DNA of 24,576 nt, taken from Oehlia diaphana. Lineage: Eukaryota; Glomeromycota; Glomeromycetes; Glomerales; Glomeraceae. Positions 1-9,537 of this stretch are shown here, in pieces. Below the pieces are notes generated by a model. That model did no database searches. It was not told the DNA's origin and worked only from the letters and a program-made list of their open reading frames with translations. How positions within the stretch are numbered: the stretch's first letter is position 1; every line of letters starts with the position of its first letter. A program made the translations under genes and the position numbers. The stretch lies in NCBI GenBank assembly GCA_003833135.1, contig QZLH01000005.1, positions 153,226 through 177,801 on the forward strand. The letters run 5' to 3'.

Positions 1-24
1 TTTTTTTTTTTTTTTTTTTTTTTT

Positions 25-88
<64 letters not shown>

Positions 89-291
89 GAGAGCCAAAAG
101 AAGCCCTCAAAATAAAATAAATAAATTAATTTTTTTATTTTTTTTTAAAAAAAAAGGAAGAAGAAAAAAAAATTCTTCTTTAAATTAAAAAAAAAAATTA
201 TGATAAGGCTAATAAATACATTGATAAAAAAAAAAATGGGATAAAAAAAAATTTTTTTTTTTTAAATTTAAAAAAAAAAAATTTTTTTCAT
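1..291. repeat. Poly-T tract and low-complexity A/T DNA
   Basis: Positions 1-77 are all T except one G at 25, followed by a run of A. The rest up to 291 is short A and T runs. I see no gene. A 77-nt homopolymer at the window edge could be genuine or a sequencing/assembly artefact. Confidence 0.85.
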
Positions 292-392
292 TTATATTTT
301 TATTAACTGGCGCAGAATATTTTTAAAATAATTGGTTTCTTCTATTACACAAACATCGTTAATATGAAGTAAAAATGGAACACATAATAATA
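292..392 (-). CDS. Possible 3'-terminal exon of an unknown minus-strand gene
   Basis: On the minus strand an AG at 394-393, preceded by an A-rich stretch, opens a frame that runs 33 codons to a TAA at 294-292. The reading contains LLCVPFLLHINDVC and then EETNYFKNILRQL, which looks more like protein than the surrounding A/T noise. The A-rich acceptor resembles one used by the ZZ gene at 3559. I could not find a convincing upstream exon, so this may be a fragment or chance. No family recognised. Confidence 0.2.
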
Positions 393-1230
393 CTTTTTTT
401 TTTTGTGAAATTATAATTAGCGAATAGTTTTTAGAATGAATTCCGTTAAATTCCGCAATTTTTTTTAGCGTTAAAAAAAAATTATTTGATCCAAGATTAC
501 ACTGAATAAAATAAAAAAATTTATTACAATAATAATAATAATAATACGAGATAGTTGGATTTTCTAAATTTTTAATATATTTAATATTAAAAATTTTTTT
601 CTTTTAAACAAAGAAAAAAGCTAAACTATATTTTGACAAATTTCAATGTTTTTCAAACTTAATCCTTCTTTTTACTTTTCTTTTTATCTTTTTGATCTTT
701 CGAAATTTCTTTTGATTCTCGATTTGTAAATTTTTATTGATCACACATTACTTTTATTAGAAATAATTTCCGTTAGTTATTTTGATCTACTGATATAATT
801 TATACTTTTTAAAATGATTTTTTTAAATGAATGAAAATTTTATTTTCGTCTAGAAAAAGATAAAACAATGGTAAGGAAAAAGAAATCAATTACATCATTT
901 ATCAGGTCTCGTGTCTCTTTACGATATCATTAATGATTGATTTGAAATTTTTTTTTTTAAATTTAGTTATAATCGACATTAAATAATGGTAAATGTTATA
1001 TATATTTATAATATTTAAATGTATTTATAAAGAAATGTAAATATATTTCAAAAAATTCAAAATATTTATTTATTATTATGATAATGGTAATTTAAATGAA
1101 ATATGATTTTTTTTCTCTCTTTCCGGATATATCCTATCAGATATGTACGGAAGGGGCGCAGCAATTGAAGATTATTCAAATTGATGTCGCGAAATATACT
1201 TATTGTATTGTACAGTATTATTATTCATTA
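393..1230. other. Gene-poor AT-rich stretch
   Basis: No supportable gene. It lies downstream of the CsbD-like gene's stop. A minus-strand reading at about 672-740 gives a Lys-rich tail ending in a stop, but no exon could be built around it. The 3' UTR of the CsbD-like gene probably occupies the right-hand part. Confidence 0.5.
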
Positions 1231-1811
1231 TTATCCAAGTTTATTATCAAATTTATCCTCTTGATAACTATTATTAACTTCATTTTTTGCATGTTCTTTT
1301 TGTTCTTTTCCTTCATCTTTTGTTTCTTTCTTTCCCGTAACTTTACCAATAGCTTCCTATTATTTTATTAGTTAATACATTTTTAAAAAAGGTTTAATAT
1401 ATATATATAGAAATACGCGTAAAATATGTCAATTACGCGTCTAAAACAAAATTACCTTTAAAGTTCCAATAATAGTATTTTCAGTACCACTAATAAGTGA
1501 TGGTTTTTCATATTCTCTCGTTTTACCTTGATCATCAGGTATTTCTTTTTCGGTTTCAACACATGTACCAGTTTCAGTTTGATTACCTTTATTAGGATCC
1601 TTTTCTTTAACGCGTTCTAATTTTGGTAGTTCATTATCCATAGCTATTACAGGTCCTAATAAAATCATAGAAATTTATTAAAATATGCTGCGACAATCTT
1701 CTGGTGAAATTTGGGAATCTTACCCGGCATGGTGGTTGCTCCAACGTAACCAACCGGTAATTCATTTTCAAATTTAGGTGGTGGATTGATATCACTTCTG
1801 AAATCCGACAT
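1231..1811 (-). CDS. CsbD-like stress protein, 3 exons
   Basis: Exons on the minus strand are 1811-1724, 1655-1456 and 1356-1231 (88, 200 and 126 nt). They total 414 nt and give 137 aa. Introns are GT-AG, and the first ends in TTTTATTAG. The N-terminal 90 residues are Pro, Asn and Glu rich and look disordered. The C-terminal part, about residues 91-123, contains GTLKEAIGKVTGKKETKDEG, the typical CsbD-like pattern of a small charged helical protein, and it spans the exon 2/3 junction. Members are stress-induced in bacteria; a fungal relative has been described as a mismatched-base-pair and cruciform DNA recognition protein. No signal peptide or membrane segment is seen. The start is the first ATG of the open frame. 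Function here is by family only. Confidence 0.75.
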
Positions 1812-1962
1812 AGTTTAGTAAAAAAAATTTTTTTTTTTTTTGGATCAAAAAAAAATTTCTATCAAGTTTTTATAATATTTTATCATGATTAAACATTTAC
1901 AAGAGGATGACGAGGATGATCGGTTTTTTATTATCATGACATAATTAAATGTCATATTCCCG

Positions 1963-1970
1963 CCTATATA
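1963..1970 (-). promoter_or_regulatory. Possible TATA box of the CsbD-like gene
   Basis: The minus strand reads TATATAGG about 155 bases upstream of the ATG at 1811, next to an unusually GC-rich patch (GGCGGG) for this region. Position and sequence fit a TATA element, but TA-rich matches are common here. Confidence 0.3.
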
Positions 1971-1979
1971 TCGCCAAAG

Positions 1980-2005
1980 TTTAATTAGTTTAATTAGTTT
2001 AATTA
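1980..2005 (+). repeat. TTTAATTAG minisatellite, about 3 copies
   Basis: Two complete and one nearly complete copy of the 9-mer TTTAATTAG lie head to tail in the divergent promoter region. Confidence 0.85.
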
Positions 2006-2557
2006 TTTTTATTTGTTCAGCCTTTTTTTTAAAAAAAGAAGAAAATCAAGAAATCAAATTACAACATTACACGTAATTACATTACACGCAATTTTTTTTC
2101 ATAATTTTCACGTGTAAACACGTTCAATGATCGTCAACATGTTTATTTATTATTTATAAAAAATTTTTTTTTTTTTTTTTACCAAAAATATACTATTTAT
2201 ATATATATATATTAACCTTTCATTAACCTTTACATTATTACTTTCATTAGATTTAAAACATCCAAAACATTGGATATTCATCATATTCATCATAAAAAAA
2301 ATTATTTCAAAAATTCGATGATGTTTAAAAAAAGTTAATATACCGTACATTTTTAATTAATAATTGATGATTTTTGATTATCTTACATTAATACATTATA
2401 CATACATTTTTTGGTGTAACTAGTAACTCGCATGTACCCGATTATATTTTGATTATATAAATAAGTTATTTCAAAAAAAAAAAAGGGGGATCTTCCGTAC
2501 ACATTTAATTTTTTTTTTTTTTTTTTTTTTTCATCCCATTTTTTCTAAATCAAATAA

Positions 2558-4104
2558 ATGATGGAACAAACAACGTCCAGCAATAGTAATAATAATAAAA
2601 AAAATAATAATAACAAAGATTTAAATGAATTAAAACAATTAAAATCAAAATATTATGAAACAGAATTAGAAAAAGATGGTTTAAATACTTTGGTAGAATC
2701 ATTAAAAACAAAAATTCGTACATTACAACAACAAATCTTTTCTCAAGAAAGTTCTGTCCAATTAAATCAAGATTTAGAATCACAAAAAGAGATTTTATTG
2801 GAAAAAGTTAATAATTATAAAAAAAAAATTAATGATTCTGATTTACAATTAAATATTATTAAAAAAGAATTATCTACATTAAGGGAAGAGAATAATGATT
2901 ATATTAAAAAACATAATGAATTACAACAAGAAAATGTTCAAATACGTCAATTAAATAATTTATTAGAATTAGATAAACAACATTTAAATAAAAAATTAAG
3001 GGAAAATGAGGATGAAAGAATTATTTTACAAAAAGAGTTGAACCAATGTAACGAACAATCAACTTCAATTGAGGATAATATAAATGAAATAAAAACTTCT
3101 TTTGAAAAATTAGATGCTGATTATCGTGTATTACAATGTAAAAATTCTGAATTAGAATTAGAAATTGAAAATTTACAAAGTGAAGTTAAGAGACTTCGTG
3201 AAAAATGTGTTTTACAATATCATGAAATTGATGAATCAAATAAATTAAATGATAAATTAAAAGGTGATATCAATGATTTAAACCATCTTTTTATTGAACA
3301 AGAACGTGTCTTGAGGGAAAAGAATCAACAAGGTAAAGTTTCTTTGATCTTACCCATGATAAAAGTTCTCTCTTTGAAGAAAAGTTATGCTGATAATTTC
3401 TTCGTTTTACAGAGAATGGAATACATCCGGCATATTGTAATGTATGCAACAAATATATAGTAGGAGTTCGATATAAGGTAAAATAATTTATGTATATATA
3501 TATATATGTATATATTTTAATCGCTCTTTATTAATCATTTATGTTTGTTTTAAAAAAAGTGTGGACATTGCGATGATTATGATATATGTTCGAATTGTGA
3601 GACATCAAATCATGATCGTAATCACATATTTATTAAAATTAAACGTCCAATCATTAATGATAGATTTGTAAAAACTGCTTTACTACCCGAATTTCAATTT
3701 ATTGAACAAAATGAACAAGGTATTTTTAATATTTCAATATTTATTTTTATATTTATTGTATTAAAGATTAAAATTATTTGAATTTATTTCAAGATATCGA
3801 TCATAAGGCTATTTGTAATGTTTGTCACAAAAAGATTCGAGGTGTTAGATATAAGGTAAAATTTTAATAATTTTTTTTTAATATCGAATAAATTTACATC
3901 GTATATTCATTTCGTATTACCATTCTCTAGTGTGGACATTGTGCTAAATTTGAAATGTGTGTGAATTGTGAAGCGTATCCATTTAATTTACATGATCAAA
4001 CTCATGTATTTATAAAAATTAGAAGACCTGTACAAATTGATTCTAACGAAAATTTATTACCTTCGGAATTTCGCTCTATCGTTAATAAACCTTCTAATAT
4101 ATAG
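2558..4104 (+). CDS. Coiled-coil protein with two ZZ-type zinc fingers, 5 exons
   Basis: Exons are 2558-3332, 3413-3477, 3560-3719, 3794-3855 and 3931-4104. They total 1236 nt and give 411 aa. After an Asn/Ser-rich start, residues from about 20 to 255 are a long Glu/Lys/Leu-rich coiled coil. Two ZZ fingers follow. The first has CNVC, then GVRYKCGHC, DYDICSNC and an H-x(3)-H pair. The second has CNVC, RGVRYKCGHC, FEMCVNC and a matching H-x(3)-H pair. ZZ domains bind zinc and usually act in protein interaction, so a scaffold or adaptor is likely; coiled coil plus ZZ recalls selective-autophagy adaptors, but no PB1 or LIR motif was seen. Both fingers are split by a phase-0 intron at the same place, just before CGHC. 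Reading on past 3332 meets a stop at 3458-3460, so intron 1 must be removed to reach the fingers. Confidence 0.85.
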
Positions 4105-4553
4105 AGTATTAATAGATACTACTCTATTAAAAGATACGAAAATTTTGCATAATCTAATAATTCATAGAAATTTAGATAATATGAATTTTAATTCTAAATA
4201 ATATAAAAAATATTCTTTATTTTTTGTTTATATATATAATAAATACATTTTCATTAATAAATACATTTTCATTTCAACTTTTCATTATAAAATAATGAAA
4301 AGTACTTATAAACAATTATACTAAACAAATAATTTTATTATGAAAAACGAAATAAAAATGTTAAATTTCGAGCAATTAAAAGATGTACTTAAAAAAAAAA
4401 ACAATTCGATTCAAGAAAAATATACTAATAATGTTTTTTAAAGACGAAAGTAAAAAATTTTTAACAAAAAATATAAGTTCTATACTAGTAGACTGAGAAT
4501 TAATCTGAATTAAATTAATATTAGAAATTACCAATTTTTTTTTTCACTAAATG
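4105..4553. other. Convergent intergenic region
   Basis: This is the tail-to-tail spacer between the ZZ gene (plus) and the Hac1-like gene (minus). It holds AATAAA-type polyadenylation signals, including those in the tandem duplication at 4238-4273. No gene is seen. Confidence 0.6.
4238..4273 (+). repeat. Perfect 18-bp tandem duplication with AATAAA
   Basis: AATAAATACATTTTCATT occurs twice head to tail, about 135 bases past the ZZ gene's stop codon. Each copy carries AATAAA, so it may supply duplicated polyadenylation signals. Confidence 0.9.
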
Positions 4554-6000
4554 TTATGGTGGATATTTACGCCAGTCACGTGGAACACGTCTCATACCTG
4601 AAAACGTATTACCACGCAAAGCCTTTACGGGTTTCGACCGTCTTACTTTTAAGAGACGATCAAGTTCCAAGATGACAATATCATCAACAAATCCCATCTG
4701 TTTGTCCAATAGTTGAAAGTTCTTTATCTGACCAGTCATAGTCCAAAAAACTATCGAAAAGATCAAGAACACTTGCTTCATTATTTGTTGCGGTTGTTGA
4801 AGCATCCAAGTCGGTATAGAATGGGTCTGTGATAATATCCCGTAAAGGTTCCTCATCTTGACGTGCCGCTGCTGGGACTTCTCGGATAAATTGAACTCTT
4901 TTGCATCATCATTATCGGATAAGTAATACCTATATGAAGAATCCAGTAAAGTCTCATTCTGACTGCCGTTCATTTTTGTGCTGCTCGTTTGTTCTTTCTT
5001 ACCATTATTATTATTCGATGCGTTAGAGTCATAATCCAAGGTCGCGGATACTGCAGATCCGCGAACACCGTCAAGTAGGACTTTGGTCATCTCGGAAACA
5101 GCTAGGTGCGATTGAATTTCACTTAATTGTGCTGAAATAACATCAAGCTTGGCAGATAGATTGATGTTTTCTTCTTCAACTACTTTTAATCTTTTAGATA
5201 AATGCTCATTTTCTTCTTTAAGTAAAAGATTTTGAGATTCAAGATCAGCCATTTGTCTTCTTTTTTTGTCTCGTGACATTTGAGCAGCGTGTCGATTTCT
5301 TAAAATTCTTTTAAGAGAAAAAAAAAAAAAAAAAAAAAAAAATATTAGAAATCAAAGTCAATTATATAAAAGTATCGTAATTTTTTTTTAATAATGATTA
5401 AATGAAACAATACCTTTCACGCTGTCTTTGTTCTTTCTCTTCTAAACTTTCAGCTTTTCTCTTACGACCTCCTGCTGCTTTCTTTTTAAGATTTGATTCA
5501 TCATTAATAGAAAGATCATCATTATCAGAACTTGGTGTGGATACTGTAGATTTAAGTGGTAATGCGGGTTTAATTGGTTTAACAGGAGTTACTAAAGAAG
5601 CAGAAGGTGTAGTAGGTGTAGTAGAAGGTGTGATAGTAGGTGTAGTTGGAAGCGAACATGAAAAAATCTTGTCTGTGTATTTTTGTAACTCTTCTACATT
5701 AATATATTCTTGTAAAAATAAATCATTACTTTGAGCTATTGCTATAATGCTTTCATCTGTTGATAAACTATTTTCTAAATCTTGTGATGAGGAAGATAAA
5801 GTTGGAGAATAGATTAATGAGTTGAGTTGTGATAGATCTGTATATTCGGTATTGCTTGATGTATTATTATTATTATTTTCTTGGGTTGAGGCCACCATAT
5901 CCTCTTTACTCCAAATATTATTTGAGTTTGAAGATATAACTAAATTTACTTGCTCATTATCGGAGCTTTTATATTCTGTGGAGTTTTTTATTAAGGACAT
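4554..6000 (-). CDS. hac1: Hac1/XBP1-type bZIP transcription factor of the unfolded protein response
   Basis: Exon 1 is 6000-5414 and exon 2 starts at 5307, across a GT-AG intron with a long A/T run. Residues about 115-160 are Thr/Pro/Ser rich. The basic region holds ILRNRHAAQMSRDKKRRQ (197-214; NxxAAxxSR signature), followed by a zipper with L218, L225, L232, V239, L246. The basic region resembles Hac1/XBP1, the ER-stress factors activated by Ire1-mediated mRNA splicing. Without that splicing the frame runs to 4554 (446 aa), with a hydrophobic run at 375-384 (VFLIFSIVFW) and a basic tail. Removing 5053-4872 joins codon 281 to another frame that reads ...RQDEEPLRDIITDPFYTDLD and VLDLFDSFLDYDWSDKEL, an acidic activation domain, and stops at 4686-4684 (342 aa). 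Family call is strong; the splice is inference from the stem-loop. Confidence 0.85.
4864..4882 (-). promoter_or_regulatory. Candidate Ire1-type 3' cleavage site
   Basis: The minus strand reads GTCC, then CAG|CAGC (4874-4868), then GGCAC. The loop fits the CNG|CNGN rule. The stem is weak: four pairs (GTCC with GG-AC) with one bulged C. Cleavage between 4872 and 4871 gives exactly the frame of the acidic domain. The next upstream triplets in that frame are stops (TAA TGA TGA), so the true 3' junction must lie close by. The same AG could also serve as a spliceosomal acceptor. Confidence 0.5.
4872..5053 (-). other. Candidate unconventional (Ire1-type) intron, 182 nt
   Basis: It is bounded by CTG|CAGT at 5054/5053 and CAG|CAGC at 4872/4871 on the minus strand. 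Its length is 2 modulo 3, so removal shifts the frame as in other Hac1/XBP1 mRNAs, where intron length varies widely (26 nt in human XBP1, 252 nt in budding yeast HAC1). It is open in the upstream frame throughout, and is less AT-rich than the ordinary introns of this window. A spliceosomal alternative from a GTAAGA at 5002 to the same 3' end (131 nt) gives the same frame. Confidence 0.55.
5042..5064 (-). promoter_or_regulatory. Ire1 recognition stem-loop (5' site) in the hac1-like mRNA
   Basis: On the minus strand arms TCGCGGAT (5064-5057) and ATCCGCGA (5049-5042) pair perfectly over 8 bp around the 7-nt loop CTGCAGT. A 7-nt loop of form CNG|CNGN on a stable stem is the hallmark of Ire1 substrates in Hac1/XBP1 mRNAs, cut after the third loop base. 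It lies in the coding region after the leucine zipper, where the family's site usually sits. Confidence 0.75.
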
Positions 6001-7074
6001 GGTGACCTACCCTGATATATAAATATTCTCTCGTTAATACAATTTGTTCCAGTTTATTAGAAAATAAGGAAAACAAATACGTGTAAATTAATAATTTGCA
6101 GTTGATAGAAGAAAATTGTTGAATGAGAAACGAACAACGATGAATTCTTGAAATAAAACGCTATTTATAAGGAGTTATTACATGCTGTTTAATTACAATC
6201 TTATATCATAGAATTTTAATTAAATGTGTTTGAATTTGATTGGCCTAAAGTTTAATTGTAACCATATTAAGTTAACAGGCGAAAATGCAGAATAAAAAGT
6301 ATGATAATGTGGCTTCGTCGGAAATTATAATTTATAGCAAGATATGCTTATACATATATATTCAAAGATCCGGAGTTCTGAGTAACGATTCGATCCTTAA
6401 ATTCTCTAGTTCCCGCGAATTAATTAAATCTTCTCACTATTACTATATCTTTATATGCAACCACCTTCTTAATTAAGGTATATCCGAACAAAGGTAAAGG
6501 TAAGCATTCTTAAAGCCATCTGTAATACCACTTAATAACATTCCTTTTATGATTTTGAACTTTACTTAAATAGACACAATATTTCTTTATTAAACAAAAC
6601 TTTGAAACGCGACAATTGTTAACAATTCTTATTCGAATATTCCTAAACATATTTTAAGAGTTTTATATTTTAACTATTTTTCCTCGAAAAAAATTAAAAA
6701 CATGAAATGATATTTTTCTCGAATATGCAATAATTAAATTATTTAGTGGAAATTCATTAAAATAAATTTCGAGGGATCGGGAATCAAAAGTTCCCGATTA
6801 ATAATTAATAATGAATTGTTTTTAACAGACGACATCTCGATTTATCCAAAATTAAGGATGAATTTATCCCTTGAATCCTTACATTCGTAAACCTTTCTGA
6901 AGACAATGAATGAATGGGTGAATGTTTTGGGTGCCGCGATTTTTTTTTAAAAAAAGTTAAAATTAAATGTTTTACAAGGAATCGGGATCAGATTGTGCAT
7001 TTTAAAACATATTTTGACTTCGAAATTATTTGTTCTGTTAAATTTTTTTTTTGTTTGAAAACTTTTGAAAGAAA
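6001..7074. other. Divergent intergenic region with an 8-bp inverted repeat
   Basis: This spacer lies between the start codons of the hac1-like gene (minus) and the unknown gene at 7075 (plus). It is AT-rich and no exon is supportable. Arms ATCGGGAA (6776-6783) and TTCCCGAT (6791-6798) form a perfect 8-bp inverted repeat around 7 bases. It could be a protein-binding palindrome or an RNA hairpin, about 280 bases ahead of the next gene. Confidence 0.5.
6162..6169 (-). promoter_or_regulatory. TATA box of the hac1-like gene
   Basis: The minus strand reads TATAAATA followed by GCG, about 160 bases upstream of the ATG at 6000. It is a full consensus match. A CCAAT box in the same orientation lies further upstream, at 6239-6243. 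Confidence 0.5.
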
Positions 7075-8151
7075 ATGTCTGAACATCAATTTATTGTGTC
7101 GTTATTTGATAAAAAATTCGTTCCTGAAGAAATAATTGAAAAATTAGATTATAACACGTCTTCATCCAATACAACATCAAATTCATTATTTCCTTCACAA
7201 AAAACTAGTAATTCTCTCAATAACAATATTCTTTTCGTTAATAATAATTTACAACAACAACATTCAAGGCTATTATTGTCTGGTAAACAATTTTGGCCAA
7301 CATCAACACCAATTAGAGATGATGATTACATTATAATTTCTAATAATTCAAAATTCGGTAGCACATTTACTTCAATTATCCCCGTTAAAAAATTATTTTA
7401 TAAAATTTGGAATAGAATGAATCCTAATGGAATTTTAAAAAGGAATTTTTCTTCAAATAATTCTTCTTCGTCATCTAAAGAGAATTACGAAGATCAATAC
7501 AATGAATATCTAAAGATTTATAAAAAACCCTGCTGTTCTCCATCACGAGAAAAAACATTTTATAAGAAACAATCAAACTTATTAGAAAAGAAAATTCCAT
7601 CTAGTTATTCTCCCGTCAAGACTTTTAATTATTTTTGTTATGATGATATGTTTAATAATCGTAATCCAATTTCACCACCAATAAATCCTGTAACAATATC
7701 AAGAAATCAAACCATATCATATACATCGCGTCACAATTTAAATCCTTTATTGACACCAGACGAACGCACTTCTAAACCTTTAAGATTAATTCTTTTTAAT
7801 ATTCATACTTATTGGCAAAATTGGTCTATTAAATACCAAATTGAATTACCTAGAAATATTTCATTTCATAGATTTAAACGTGTTATGTCACAAATGTTAC
7901 GAAATGAAATTCCGAACGATTTGATCGTACTTTATCATACTGAACGATACACTGAAGACGATGTTATGATTGGATTTGATAGTAACAATAAAGAAATCAA
8001 TCGGTTCTTATTAGATTATTTATGTAAAAGTGATAAAATTCGTGTAGTTACTCATGATGCTGTTTGGTCTACTTATTTATTAATGTGGAATGATGACGAA
8101 ATTTCTATTACTCTTTTCTCAAAATCTCTTATTGAAATCAAATGTAAATAA
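7075..8151 (+). CDS. Uncharacterised intronless protein, 358 aa
   Basis: This single open frame has a good A-rich start context and no internal splice signals that are needed. Residues 1-225 are Asn, Ser, Lys and Pro rich with short repeats of Ser/Asn and look disordered; a Trp-Pro-Thr-Ser-Thr-Pro segment sits near residue 75. From about residue 237 the protein looks folded, with alternating strands and helices: RLILFNIHTYW, then YQIELP, a helix HRFKRVMSQML, DLIVLYHTER, a helix EINRFLLDYL, and KIRVVTHDAVWSTYLLMW. The order and size recall a ubiquitin-like or PB1-like beta-grasp fold, but no key motif confirms it. No signal peptide or membrane segment is clear. It is divergent from the hac1-like gene. 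I do not recognise the family. Confidence 0.7.
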   Translation: MSEHQFIVSLFDKKFVPEEIIEKLDYNTSSSNTTSNSLFPSQKTSNSLNNNILFVNNNLQQQHSRLLLSGKQFWPTSTPIRDDDYIIISNNSKFGSTFTSIIPVKKLFYKIWNRMNPNGILKRNFSSNNSSSSSKENYEDQYNEYLKIYKKPCCSPSREKTFYKKQSNLLEKKIPSSYSPVKTFNYFCYDDMFNNRNPISPPINPVTISRNQTISYTSRHNLNPLLTPDERTSKPLRLILFNIHTYWQNWSIKYQIELPRNISFHRFKRVMSQMLRNEIPNDLIVLYHTERYTEDDVMIGFDSNNKEINRFLLDYLCKSDKIRVVTHDAVWSTYLLMWNDDEISITLFSKSLIEIKCK

Positions 8152-8444
8152 TGAAATTTCTTAAACATGTGGGAATGACAAATCGAGATATTGAACATTA
8201 TAATAAATATTAATATGAATCTAGTATAGTAGTGATAAAAAAGCAAAGATGTATTGAGCTTTAATATGTCTTCTTGAAGTGGATTTAGAAACAAATTTGC
8301 TGAATCAGTTGAGGTTGCAATAAAAAAAATCTGTTATAAGGAAAAGAGTAATCTTTGCTGAAATTTTGCAGTGCAGATTTTTGAATTACGTGCCATTGAT
8401 ATAATTTTTTTGGACTTAATCCCTATTACGCGTGAAATAAATAT

Positions 8445-8630
8445 TTAATATAAATTCATGTTAGACTTTATATAGGTACCACTATCAAGGTCTTCTAAGC
8501 CAAAGATCAAATCGCCGCTTGCAAGAATGGGTAATTCTATAAAAGTCATTGATCTTGTAATCGTACAAGACATTGTTCGCCTTACTTTGAAGTATTGTAT
8601 TTCATAATCAGGTGGTAATTCAAGGTAATT
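8445..8630 (-). pseudogene. Coding-like fragment, family unknown
   Basis: The minus strand is open for 61 codons between a TGA at 8633-8631 and a TAA at 8447-8445. It reads ELPPDYEIQYFKVRRTMSC and FIELPILASGDLIFGLEDL. The amino acid mix looks like a genuine folded domain. There is no early ATG and no clear acceptor, so it is either an exon of a larger lost gene or a decayed fragment. Confidence 0.3.
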
Positions 8631-8759
8631 TCATTTTCTACATTTTGATATGTAACGCATGAACAATACAATGAATTGATACATAAAATGTTTTCATATA
8701 TATAGCGGGTAAAATCAGTATTAGTATATTTATCACACGTGTTATTTATCTGATAAATT

Positions 8760-8821
8760 TTTACTATAACGGGAGCCTGATTTTCCTGGACAAAAATTCG
8801 GTATAAGGCGAGCCGACTGTA
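8760..8821 (-). mobile_element. Isolated Tc1/mariner-like terminal repeat
   Basis: Read on the minus strand from 8821 the sequence begins TACAGTCGGCTCGCC and continues TTATACCGAA. This matches the start and AT-rich continuation of the end at 24215 (TACAGTCAACCCTTATTATA). No matching opposite end was found nearby, so it is a solo or degraded terminus. Confidence 0.4.
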
Positions 8822-9537
8822 GTACTTTTCTTTACATACTCAAGAAAATATTTATTTCAATAATATCTGGTTTCAATAAAAATTGAAGAGTTGAAGTTGG
8901 ATAATTATATCTGATATTTTATCTTAAATTTACTGAGTTTATTGAGACGCTATCAAAACCATTCAACGATATAGACCTTTTCAAAGTGTGCAAACTTTAG
9001 CGATTGACCCGAATCCTAGCATTGACATATATCCCATTTTTTTCATGTGGATGTGTGGTCCTAAAAGGTGAAAAGTCTCAATCAGCGATTAAACATCTAA
9101 TAGCCGAATTGGAACTTCGTCAAAAAACCACCCTCTTATTGTATAGTTATTGGAGGAGGCGCAAAAGTCGGTGGATGATAGAAAAGCGGTGAAGAATCGA
9201 GGGAAATAAAAAGGGTAAGGACATCAAGCAATCTTGCGTTAAAGTCAGATACTGTAAATAGGCCCTAATATATAAAATTAACCATATCATGGGATGTTGG
9301 GCGTTAACTCAATTTGTATTTATTTTTTATCCGTTTGCTTAAGCAAACATTCTCTATTAATAAAAAATTTATATTTACGATCATATACACAAAAACACAC
9401 ACAAACGTTTAAGAATTCAAAGTAAAAGTTTTTATTACACAATGGTCAATACATTTAACATCAATAAAATTATTTTTGTCAGTAATAATTTTAGACGTTT
9501 AAAGAAAAAAAAATTTAAAGAATTAGCATAAACATTA

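Larger units (their letters stand above)
1812..2557. other. Divergent intergenic region
   Basis: This 746-bp spacer separates the start codons of the CsbD-like gene (minus) and the ZZ gene (plus), so it should hold both promoters. It contains long T runs (for example 2509-2531) just before the ZZ start codon, a TA microsatellite near 2201-2212, and an AGGGG motif near 2485 that could be a stress-response element. No coding exon is supportable. Confidence 0.6.
8152..9537. other. Accessory DNA without an intact gene
   Basis: Nothing intact is seen. It contains a minus-strand coding-like fragment (8445-8630), a Tc1/mariner-like terminus (8760-8821), and a 9004-9192 open frame without an ATG that I cannot assign. 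Composition is less AT-rich than the gene deserts elsewhere, which suggests old degraded genes or transposons. Confidence 0.5.

Noticed and set aside
672..740. Minus-strand Lys-rich C-terminal-like tail (KDQKDKKKSKKKD then stop)
   Set aside because: Only about 25 codons open, no usable acceptor or upstream exon, and A-rich DNA gives Lys runs by chance.
1096..1371. Open frame of 91 codons on the + strand
   Set aside because: It is antisense to the last exon of the CsbD-like gene, is rich in Phe/Leu/Ile from A/T runs, and has no motif.
5402..5734. Open frame of 110 codons on the + strand, Gly/Val rich
   Set aside because: It is the antisense shadow of the Thr/Pro/Ser-rich first exon of the Hac1-like gene.
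6776..6798. Inverted repeat as a heat-shock element
   Set aside because: GAA and TTC units are separated by 7 bases in the wrong relative orientation for a gapped heat-shock element.
6285..7135. Short + strand open frames at 6285-6476 and 6914-7135
   Set aside because: Low-complexity A/T sequence without motifs; the second overlaps the start of the 7075 gene in another frame.
9004..9192. Possible small basic protein
   Set aside because: It has no ATG start (opens with TTG) and no recognisable domain; kept only as part of the accessory region.
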